A stretch of DNA of 36,776 nucleotides from Muribaculaceae bacterium (lineage in GTDB: Bacteria; Bacteroidota; Bacteroidia; Bacteroidales; Muribaculaceae): positions 1-36,776 of the forward strand of contig JAEEJI010000032.1 in assembly GCA_016281825.1 (NCBI GenBank). Direction: 5' to 3'. Position 1 is the first letter of the stretch. Every line of letters begins with the position of its first letter. Under the pieces are notes generated by a model. The model ran no database searches. It saw only the letters and a program-made list of their open reading frames with translations, and was not told the DNA's origin. This document shows positions 19,106 through 27,010 of this stretch, in pieces. The position numbers and the translations under genes were made by a program.

Positions 19106-20104
19106 TCATTTGCCTTTTCGCATGGCGATTTCTTCGTTGATGTCTCGGCCGTGACCCAGCAGGATTTTCCAAACGAATGACTTGATAAACCCATAACCGT
19201 AGCTGCCTAACTGGACAAAACTTGTTACCACCGCCATGAGCGATATTTTCAGACTCTTGGTCTTGACGAGTGCGCTGACCCAGAGCATAACAGCATAGAG
19301 CACCAGAGGCAGTATTGCCCACCAGCGCCAGAAGATGGCGAGCAGGATGAGCGCAAGGCATCCCAGCACGAAGACCGCGGGCAGGGTGTGGACCAGCTTG
19401 AGACTGTCGGGATAGAGCAGCTTCAGCGTGATTCGCGACATGCCGAAGACATAGGTCTGGCGGGCAAATTTTTTGAGACTTGTGCGGCGCTTGTGGTAGA
19501 CGCACGCCTCACGGATGAGCCGGATGTCGAATCCTGCCTGGCGTATGCGAGTGCTCATGTCGATGTCCTCGCTGAACATCTCCCGAAACCCTCCGACCTT
19601 TTCCCAGACCTCGCGCGAATAACCCATGTTGAACGACCGCGGGACAAATTTTTCCAATTGCACCTTTCCACCGCGTATTCCGCCAGTGGTAAGAAACGCC
19701 GTCATCGAGAAGCTAATGGCCTTCTGCAGGTCGGTGAAGTCCTCACCGGCTGCATCGGGACCTCCGAAGCAAGGCACATACTGCTCGCGCAAAGCCGTTT
19801 GCAGTTTGGCAAAGTAGTCAGGCGGGATGACGCAGTCACTGTCAAAGAAGACGAAATAGTCTCCCACGGCGCGTTCGATACCGTGGTTACGGGCAATGCT
19901 GCGTCCTTCGTTATCCTTATAATAATAATGTACGTCGATTTGGTCCTTGTACTTGTCGACGATGTCTCCGCAGGGGTCGGTCGAGCCGTCCTCGACAATC
20001 ATGACTTCAAAATCCTTGACGGTCTGCGCCGCCAGGCTGCGCAACAGGTCGTCGACCTCATCGCGCCGGTTGTACACGGGTACTATGACAGAGAAATAGG
20101 GCAC
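19106..20104 (-). CDS. Glycosyltransferase family 2 with C-terminal transmembrane segments (GTG start)
   Basis: PYFSVIVPVYNRRDEVDDLLRSLAAQTVKDFEVMIVEDGSTD, NHGIERAVGDYFVFFDSDCV; hydrophobic C-terminal helices. Confidence 0.9.
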   Translation of the reverse strand: MPYFSVIVPVYNRRDEVDDLLRSLAAQTVKDFEVMIVEDGSTDPCGDIVDKYKDQIDVHYYYKDNEGRSIARNHGIERAVGDYFVFFDSDCVIPPDYFAKLQTALREQYVPCFGGPDAAGEDFTDLQKAISFSMTAFLTTGGIRGGKVQLEKFVPRSFNMGYSREVWEKVGGFREMFSEDIDMSTRIRQAGFDIRLIREACVYHKRRTSLKKFARQTYVFGMSRITLKLLYPDSLKLVHTLPAVFVLGCLALILLAIFWRWWAILPLVLYAVMLWVSALVKTKSLKISLMAVVTSFVQLGSYGYGFIKSFVWKILLGHGRDINEEIAMRKGK

Positions 20105-20229
20105 GGTAATCTAATGCATAATTCATAATGCACAATGCATAATCAGCGCTGTCGCCAAGCTGATTACATTGTACAGAATGATGTTTTTACAATTATAGAA
20201 TGTTGGTGCAAAGGTACGAAGAAGTTTTG
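20096..20229. repeat. Direct repeat copy R1 (~130 bp), covering the GT2 start, 5'UTR and minus-strand promoter
   Basis: Near-identical to 26037-26170; contains heptads 20113-20140 and minus-strand TACCTTTGC. Confidence 0.85.
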
Positions 20230-20256
20230 AATTGTGTGGGGTGAGAGGAAATTTTT

Positions 20257-20284
20257 AATGGAGAATTGAGAATGGAGAATGGAG
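20257..20284. repeat. 7-bp tandem repeat array (4 units, AATNGAG)
   Basis: aatggag aattgag aatggag aatggag. Confidence 0.88.
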
Positions 20285-20301
20285 ACTTCTCGCCTAATGG
20301 G

Positions 20302-20356
20302 GACGGTTCCGCCATTTGTTAAAGAAAGTGTTAAAAGTGGCGGAAAAAGAACCGTC
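20302..20356. repeat. REP-like long hairpin element (gacggttc...gaaccgtc)
   Basis: Outer perfect 8-bp arms gacggttc (20302-20309) / gaaccgtc (20349-20356); inner cgccat / gtggcg arms. Confidence 0.7.
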
Positions 20357-20409
20357 TCTAATCCGCCACAGCCGCCCCTCTCCTCCGGAAAGGGGTTGGG
20401 GTGAGGCTT

Positions 20410-22740
20410 TTATGCTTTGCCTAGCATGATGTTGATGATGATGTTGACATCTGAGACATCAACATTGTTATCGCCGTTGCAGTCGGCATTGCCGGGATAA
20501 GTGCTTGCTTGTACCTTACCGAGCATGATGTTGATGACAATATTCACATCAGAGACATCGACCGATCCATCACCGTTGACATCGCCGAGGAGTGTATCAC
20601 TTTCACCCTCATAGTCGCTCAATATGCCAGTGGTTGTTAGGCGTTTTGGCCACCATCCTTTGGCTCTTGAGTTTTGCACCTGTTGCGCGGTCATCTTTTG
20701 GTCATCATCGCCCCTCGTGAACAGGTAATAAGTCTTTCTAGTGGGTCGATTGTCCAACGAGGCGATAAATTGGTCGACTGCATCAGTGCTTAGCTTGTTG
20801 GTGTTACAGTAAAGATTGATTGTCGTGCCGTCGGCAAACGACTCGGTGGACACTTTGAGCGAAGTCAACTTGTTGTCGTTACAATGCAATATTGTTAGGG
20901 CTTTATTTGGTGTCAAGTCAAGTTGCTGCAACTGGTTTGAGGTGCAGTATAATTTTTGCAACAAAGTACATTCGGACACATTCAGTGTCGTGAGCTGATT
21001 GGTCGTGCAACTGAGATAGGTCAATTTCTTATTATTACTCAGATCCAAAGATGTAAGGCTATTATCGTTAAGATTCAACGTCTTCAGTTCGGTGAAATAC
21101 TCGATGCCCTGCAGAGAGGTAATATTCTTTGACTGCGCAAACATCGACGTCACGTTCAGCTCTGAGGGTGTGAGATAGCCATTTCCATTTGTATCATAGT
21201 TGCTGACCCATTCTCGGAAGTTATCATCGGGGAAATGAGTCTCATTCACCGGAATTTCACCGTCATAGCTGAGCCATGGATTACCGGCACTTACTGTAGT
21301 ATATTGTACATCCCATTTCTTGGCTCTTGCGGCTTGAGCTTGCGATATCAACAAATGGTTATAATCCGTCTCGTTTGCACCGTTGGCAATGGTAAATCTG
21401 ATTGTGCCGGACGAAGTGCGCTGTGGCAGATTGTTCACAAAACTTTCGGCTCCGTCACCGTCTATGTTGTTAAAGTAGCAAAAAACTGTCTTGAGGGCAG
21501 TGTTCCTACTCAAGTCCAGGGTGGTGAGTTTGTTATTGTTACAATACAAGCTGGTTAAAGCAGTGTTATGCGTTAGGTTCAAGGTGGTGAGTTTGTTGTT
21601 GTTACAATACAATGTGCTTAAAGCGGTGTTATACGTTAGGCTCAGGGTCGATATCTGGTTGTTGTCGCATGCCAGGAAGGTCAAGTTATTATTGTATGTC
21701 AGATTCAGTGAGGTGAGGTTGTTGCCACAGCAATTGAGGTCTGTAAGTTGGGTATTCTTGGTCACATTCAGTGTCGAGAGTGTGTTGCTGCTGCAGTCCA
21801 GGCTGGCCAGTGCCGTGAAATAGGCAATTCCGGTTAGGCTAGAAATAGATTTGTACTTGACATCCATCGATGTAGTGTTAGCGACATCGGTAGCTGTGAT
21901 ATAGCCTTTGGGGAACAACTGAAGCACATAGTTGCGGAAATTGGCATCGGGGAAGTTGGTGGCATTGATGATTGCCACATAGTCGTTGCTGATTAATAGA
22001 TCCTTGTTATAAACGTTAACGCCGTTTAGCACTACCGATTCTGCCGTCTCGCTATATGCGGCTCCTATAGGTTGCAGAATACATTGGTTGTCGAAAAACG
22101 CCATCGCTTCCACATTTTTTACATTGGAATTGCTACTATTGCCGGTGGCTTGAAGGGTCACTTTGCTGTTTCCGGCAAATGCTACGCGCCAAATGTCGAG
22201 CAGGTCTCCACCACCCCCTTTTATCGTGGCATTGATTCCTTCCTGGAAACTCAGGTTGTTGTTGTCGTTGTTTCCTTCTATACCTCCTTTGCTCGTGGCG
22301 GTGATTTTGATAGTGCCATAGCCCTTGAAAGCCACATTGCTGCTATTGGTAATATAGATGCCGCCCTCACTGCCACCGGTAATGTTTGTAGTGCTGCCAG
22401 CCGTGACAATTACTGTGGTGTTTCGCTCGAATCGCACGGGTGCGGCATCGGCAGCCGACAGGTTATTAGTTCCAACCAGCTTCACGGTCAGTCCGGGGTT
22501 GCTCTCATTGTAGATGGCACGATTGTTGCTGCCTGTGCGCGAGATGGTGACATTGGTGAGGGTGACGGTGTTGGTCGCCAAGTCGTATTTCACCGAACCA
22601 CTGATGGTGCTTCCGGTGACGTTGTTGCAATTGTCACTGTTGACTGACACGCCACCGATTTTAAAGCCATAGTAGTCAGAGGCCTGCACTGCCAACATCG
22701 TCATCAGTACAGCCATAAGTATAAGCAATCTTGTTTTCAT
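20410..22740 (-). CDS. Secreted leucine-rich repeat protein with C-terminal type I dockerin-like domain
   Basis: Signal peptide; repeated NTALSTLYCNNNKLTTLNLT LRRs; C-terminal GDVNGDGSVDVSDVNIVINIMLGK...NADCNGDNNVDVSDVNIIINIMLGK (paired EF-hand-like dockerin repeats). Confidence 0.87.
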   Translation of the reverse strand: MKTRLLILMAVLMTMLAVQASDYYGFKIGGVSVNSDNCNNVTGSTISGSVKYDLATNTVTLTNVTISRTGSNNRAIYNESNPGLTVKLVGTNNLSAADAAPVRFERNTTVIVTAGSTTNITGGSEGGIYITNSSNVAFKGYGTIKITATSKGGIEGNNDNNNLSFQEGINATIKGGGGDLLDIWRVAFAGNSKVTLQATGNSSNSNVKNVEAMAFFDNQCILQPIGAAYSETAESVVLNGVNVYNKDLLISNDYVAIINATNFPDANFRNYVLQLFPKGYITATDVANTTSMDVKYKSISSLTGIAYFTALASLDCSSNTLSTLNVTKNTQLTDLNCCGNNLTSLNLTYNNNLTFLACDNNQISTLSLTYNTALSTLYCNNNKLTTLNLTHNTALTSLYCNNNKLTTLDLSRNTALKTVFCYFNNIDGDGAESFVNNLPQRTSSGTIRFTIANGANETDYNHLLISQAQAARAKKWDVQYTTVSAGNPWLSYDGEIPVNETHFPDDNFREWVSNYDTNGNGYLTPSELNVTSMFAQSKNITSLQGIEYFTELKTLNLNDNSLTSLDLSNNKKLTYLSCTTNQLTTLNVSECTLLQKLYCTSNQLQQLDLTPNKALTILHCNDNKLTSLKVSTESFADGTTINLYCNTNKLSTDAVDQFIASLDNRPTRKTYYLFTRGDDDQKMTAQQVQNSRAKGWWPKRLTTTGILSDYEGESDTLLGDVNGDGSVDVSDVNIVINIMLGKVQASTYPGNADCNGDNNVDVSDVNIIINIMLGKA

Positions 22741-22875
22741 TGTCTTTTCTATTTTATTTACAAAGTTTTTTAGAGGTTGTTTTTATCATGCAAAGATACG
22801 AAGAAATGTTGAGATGGGCATCATTTTGGTAGGGTTGAGGCAAAAATGAGAAAACAGGTATATTCAATATTTTCG

Positions 22876-22891
22876 TGTCATGGGAATGACA
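22876..22891. promoter_or_regulatory. Operator-like inverted repeat abutting the AAA ATPase -7 box
   Basis: tgtcat-ggga-atgaca immediately before TACCTTTG (22892-22899). Confidence 0.45.
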
Positions 22892-22943
22892 TACCTTTGC
22901 AGCGTGATTCAAAAAAAACAACACAAACAATAAATCTACAGGC

Positions 22944-24704
22944 ATGAAAAAGAACGAGTTAAGTACCGCCTCCGAGGCAACGAAAACCCCGTCTAAGACC
23001 ATGAAGCCCCGCAAACAAAAAGCCTTGTGGACCATCATCAGTGCACTGAACCGCGTGCTTGAACTTTCATATGAAAGCAAACTCAGCGGCACGTTCTGGG
23101 AATCGTGCAAGGAGCCGCTCGACTACCTGACCGAGAAACTCGACTTAACCGCCATGCAAGTGGTGGCACTCGCCATCCTCATTGAGAATGGGAAACCCAT
23201 GACATGGCGTGACTTCTGCTACCACCTCCGTTGCAGCCGTCTAACATTCATGGTTCACAGTGAGGACCTTGACGATCTCGTCGCCAAACGTTGGGTCACG
23301 CGCAAGAGATTCAGCGATTACGACGAAGAAAGAGAAGAGGAGGGCTTCATGATTGAGCAAGGTGTGGTCACTGCGTTGCGTCACAATCGGGTATTCGTGC
23401 CCGAGAAAATCGACGGGCTGACAACCCGTGAACTCATCGACAGAATGAACCGCTACGTTAAGAAAAATTGCGGGAACATGCGCACATCGCTGAACATGAA
23501 AGACGCCGAGGAGTGGTTCACAATACTGTGCCGCGCCAACTCCAAGTTACCATTGTGCCACGAAGCATTGCGCTTCGCTGATCAGCCCACTGTTCTCTCA
23601 TTGTTCATGTGGGTCGTTCTCAAGTACGACCAATTCGGTGACGATGTCCGCGGAGACATGTCCCTAGACGACATAGAAGACCTCTACCCAGACACTCGTG
23701 AACAAGAGACGCTGCGCAATCAGCTCAGCCATGGCAATCACCCCCTGCAAGAAGCAGGTCTGCTCGAGATGCGTTGCGTGGACGGTGTGGCCGACACCGA
23801 TTCCTACTTACTGACGCGACACTGTAAGGAAGAGGTACTCGCCGACTTCGAACCCAGTCAATCGAGTTGCAAAAAACGCTTCATCATAGAAAGTCCATAC
23901 TTGATCAAGCACACATCATTCGGCGCGAAGACGATGTTCTACAATGCTGACGAGCAAACTCAAATTGATCTGCTAACTCACCTGTTGAGTCAAGAACAGC
24001 TGCCTAAGGTTCAGGAACGGCTAGAACAGCAAGGAATGCGCAAGGGCTTCACTTGCCTATTCTACGGTGCTCCTGGCACAGGAAAGACCGAGACCGTGCA
24101 GCAAATAGCCCTTCAGACACGACGCGACGTGATGCGCGTAGACATCGCCGGAATGCGCGACAAGTGGGTGGGCGAGAGCGAGAAGAACATTCGAAACTTG
24201 TTCCGTCGGTACCGCCTGCTGAGCAAGGGGTGCAAAACAATGCCCATCTTGTTGTTCAACGAGGCCGACGCACTGATTAACAAGCGCCTCGAGAACATCG
24301 AGCACTCGGTAGACAAGATGGACAACGCGATGCAGAACATCATCCTACAAGAACTCGAGGAGCTTGACGGCATTCTCATCGCCACAACCAACCTCACATG
24401 TAACCTCGACAAAGCATTCGAGCGCCGCTTCCTCTACAAGATCGAGTTCCACCAACCCGATGCAACCGTCCAAGCCCGACTGTGGCGTTCGATGCTCGGT
24501 GAGGGATTGAACGAGGATGATGCCCAGGAGCTCGCCCACCGCTTCAACTTCTCGGGCGGCCAGATCGAAAACATCGCGCGCAAGAGCAGCATCCACTACA
24601 TCATGACAGGCCGCACTGCCACGCTTGACGAACTCGATGCCTTCTGCCGTGCCGAGCTGTTCGAGAACAAACCCAGTACCCGCCCGATAGGTTTCCGAGC
24701 TTAA
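22944..24704 (+). CDS. AAA+ family ATPase of unknown function
   Basis: Walker A LFYGAPGTGKTE; Walker B-like PILLFNEADAL; sensor-1-like LIATTN; FERRF arginine-finger-like; unassigned ~370-aa N-terminal region. Confidence 0.88.
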   Translation: MKKNELSTASEATKTPSKTMKPRKQKALWTIISALNRVLELSYESKLSGTFWESCKEPLDYLTEKLDLTAMQVVALAILIENGKPMTWRDFCYHLRCSRLTFMVHSEDLDDLVAKRWVTRKRFSDYDEEREEEGFMIEQGVVTALRHNRVFVPEKIDGLTTRELIDRMNRYVKKNCGNMRTSLNMKDAEEWFTILCRANSKLPLCHEALRFADQPTVLSLFMWVVLKYDQFGDDVRGDMSLDDIEDLYPDTREQETLRNQLSHGNHPLQEAGLLEMRCVDGVADTDSYLLTRHCKEEVLADFEPSQSSCKKRFIIESPYLIKHTSFGAKTMFYNADEQTQIDLLTHLLSQEQLPKVQERLEQQGMRKGFTCLFYGAPGTGKTETVQQIALQTRRDVMRVDIAGMRDKWVGESEKNIRNLFRRYRLLSKGCKTMPILLFNEADALINKRLENIEHSVDKMDNAMQNIILQELEELDGILIATTNLTCNLDKAFERRFLYKIEFHQPDATVQARLWRSMLGEGLNEDDAQELAHRFNFSGGQIENIARKSSIHYIMTGRTATLDELDAFCRAELFENKPSTRPIGFRA

Positions 24705-24773
24705 GACACCACTCGCAACAACATGTTGTGCGCCAACACCTTACGGAATATCGCGTAAAAAACGCACAACCAG

Positions 24774-24803
24774 TTAACCAAAATTAACCAAAAATCTTTG
24801 GTT
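24774..24803. promoter_or_regulatory. Candidate operator: two tandem 10-mers plus an inverted third site
   Basis: ttaaccaaaa-ttaaccaaaa followed by inverted tttggtta; overlaps the -33 TTTG region of the promoter with TACCTTTG at 24821-24828. Confidence 0.55.
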
Positions 24804-24834
24804 ATCTCAACAAAAACACATACCTTTGCATTTA

Positions 24835-25082
24835 GAAACACGAAATATACATTTTTATTTATCCGGCAATACCCATTAAGGGTGCTTTGTATATTTAACT
24901 ATGGTATATTTCGTTCAGATATTAGTTCATTCACATGATGTGACACACATGCATCCAGAGACAGGCTGCTCCGGCAGAAACTGCGCCAACCGAGTGACAT
25001 AAACACAAACGGTGGTCAAAATGATGTGATTAAACAGCCAAACTTGTATTTAATTTGTTTATTGTTTAATAAAAATAAAATT
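24835..25082 (+). promoter_or_regulatory. Long structured 5' leader of the 207-aa orphan gene
   Basis: 11-bp arms acgaaatatac (24840-24850) / gtatatttcgt (24904-24914); competing gtatattt at 24889-24896; hairpins accc-attaa-gggt and ctgc-tccg-gcag. Confidence 0.5.
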
Positions 25083-25703
25083 ATGACACATTATTCTATA
25101 AGTCATTCTAGCCCCCTCAACGGCATGGAGACTCTCGAGGCCTTCATGCCCAGTCATCGTGTTCAATCGACTGACTCCAACCTTGTCAGTCTTAAGGTGG
25201 TTCGTCGCCAGTCCAGCGTCAAGAAACAAGGCCGCCGCCCTATGGCATGGGACATCGTGATTACCGTCAATGGCGTGGCTTACCCACTCACCTTCGGCAA
25301 CAAGGACAATGCCATGGTCTACGCTTGCTCGTTGCTTCGCTATAAGGGCGGCAGCAAGTTCTATCGCGACGAGCTCGAGAGCCATGAGTGCGACCCTTGG
25401 ATCCGAGAGCTGTTCTTCACCATCTTCCCCTCGCGCGACCGCGATTTCGACGAGTGGTATCGAACATTCATCTCCGACAGGCAACGCCTTAGTCAAGCCA
25501 AGAGTCAAGCCTCTGCACAAATCAAGAACGCGATGTGTTCTGCCCCTGAGGACGCAGTAATGCAATGCATATTAGATGCACAAAAAGACAAGTTCAGAAA
25601 AAGCACCTCATACATCATCAACGTGCCACCCGAGCGCATCACACTTCCTGCCGAATGGATGCGAATCATCAACTACGATTCTCGTTCGACCATGCATAAG
25701 TAA
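25083..25703 (+). CDS. Hypothetical protein, no recognised domain
   Basis: ORF with ATG at 25083 (MTHYSISHSSPLNGMETLEAF...); the 25026 start in the track lies in the AT-rich leader. Confidence 0.65.
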   Translation: MTHYSISHSSPLNGMETLEAFMPSHRVQSTDSNLVSLKVVRRQSSVKKQGRRPMAWDIVITVNGVAYPLTFGNKDNAMVYACSLLRYKGGSKFYRDELESHECDPWIRELFFTIFPSRDRDFDEWYRTFISDRQRLSQAKSQASAQIKNAMCSAPEDAVMQCILDAQKDKFRKSTSYIINVPPERITLPAEWMRIINYDSRSTMHK

Positions 25704-25755
25704 AATCACTTGATATCATGAAAATGAACACACTTCTCCAAACAAATTTTTAGCT

Positions 25756-26055
25756 ATGCACATCAGTTTCAAACTTTTAGAACAACGATTTGCCGTGAAT
25801 GGATGGCGGCAATACCATTTGTTCCATCGAGGCACGAAATGGACAAAGGACGGACAGGAGGTCATCATGACTGTCAAGGGGTTCACGTTGAATGGCACAC
25901 CGGTAGATGGCGACGTCATCGCAGAAATGCTACACATCAGTGAGCGAGACATCAACTTAGACCAAGAACTAGCCCGTCGCCACTACACTGCGCCTTGCCG
26001 CCAAGCCTTCATTGAAGGAGTCCATTGGGCAGAAAAACAGGGCACGGTTATCTAA
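25756..26055 (+). CDS. Hypothetical small protein (99 aa)
   Basis: Intact ORF MHISFKLLEQRFAVNGWRQYHLFHRGTKW...; its last codons and stop lie inside repeat copy R2. Confidence 0.5.
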   Translation: MHISFKLLEQRFAVNGWRQYHLFHRGTKWTKDGQEVIMTVKGFTLNGTPVDGDVIAEMLHISERDINLDQELARRHYTAPCRQAFIEGVHWAEKQGTVI

Positions 26056-26170
26056 TGCATAATTCATAATGCACAATGCATAATCAGGTTTTCGCCGAGC
26101 TGAGCGCATTGTACAAAATGATGTTTTTACAATTATAGAATATTGGTGCATAGGTACGAAGAAATGTTGA
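26037..26170. repeat. Direct repeat copy R2 (~130 bp)
   Basis: agggcacggttatctaatgcataattcataatgcacaatgcataatcag...aatgatgtttttacaattatagaatattggtgcataggtacgaagaa, aligns to R1 with roughly 15-20 differences by eye. Confidence 0.85.
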
Positions 26171-26189
26171 TAAGTCGAAAAAAAAGCAT

Positions 26190-26197
26190 TAACTTTG
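26190..26197 (+). promoter_or_regulatory. -7 box (TAACTTTG) for orphan-sbcD-sbcC operon
   Basis: TAnnTTTG match 17 nt upstream of ATG 26215. Confidence 0.55.
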
Positions 26198-26214
26198 CCG
26201 AAAAAAGTAATTCT

Positions 26215-27000
26215 ATGAACGACAACAAGACACCAACTCATGAACCAGAACTCACGGTAGAATCCGTTTTTGACCTCTCGTCAATACCCGAGAGAGATTT
26301 GTTTGCTAACTGTATCGAATACAGAGATAAAGTTTATACTTTTAGTATCGTCCCCTACATATCTATAGATGGGAATTATGAGAACAAAATTGACATTGTT
26401 CTGACTCCTCAAGATGTTGCAGCTATTAGAGACTGGTTTTATCTCCGCGACAAGAAGTGGATTAGTTTTGTCCCTCTAGAATTTAGAACGCACAGTCCTA
26501 AAGTCTATGACAAGCTCTATCGCGCCCTTATCGATTGGATTAACACTAGTGACCTCGATGAAGATTTTTGCGACGAAGAAGTCATCTCAGATTTAGAATA
26601 CGATCCTTCACTCAATCCATTAAACAAAGATTGCCCATGGCCTGTTTTGCACTGGCCTGACCAACTCTTTAAAGAGATGGACATTAATATCCCCAATGTT
26701 TCTATATGGGTCAATGACAAGAAAACAAGCCCCTCAGACTCTGGGCTCGGCTACCCAATCTATCTAGAAGACCATTTCATGGATGAACTACAACATATTC
26801 TAACAGATTTGTTTAGCAAACAACCTACTATTGATTTTTTTAATATTGAAGAACTTGCAGAAAAACATCACAATTTGAGAGATGTCATCAAACAAAGAGT
26901 GAAAGATATGCTAATTAGCAACTTCGATTACGATGAATCTAAAATAACAGAACTTACATTTTCACTTTATCAATTCTCAATTCATCATACAGTTTTATAG
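26215..27000 (+). CDS. Hypothetical acidic protein (about 260 aa) upstream of sbcD
   Basis: Intact ORF MNDNKTPTHEPELTVESVFDLSSIPERDLF...; 10-nt gap to sbcD start; visibly AT-rich codon usage. Track start 26143 precedes the promoter and is unlikely. Confidence 0.7.
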   Translation: MNDNKTPTHEPELTVESVFDLSSIPERDLFANCIEYRDKVYTFSIVPYISIDGNYENKIDIVLTPQDVAAIRDWFYLRDKKWISFVPLEFRTHSPKVYDKLYRALIDWINTSDLDEDFCDEEVISDLEYDPSLNPLNKDCPWPVLHWPDQLFKEMDINIPNVSIWVNDKKTSPSDSGLGYPIYLEDHFMDELQHILTDLFSKQPTIDFFNIEELAEKHHNLRDVIKQRVKDMLISNFDYDESKITELTFSLYQFSIHHTVL

Positions 27001-27010
27001 CTCTTGCATC

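Noticed and set aside
20096-20229. R1 as a terminal inverted repeat of a transposon
   Set aside because: R1 and R2 are direct, not inverted; no transposase in between.
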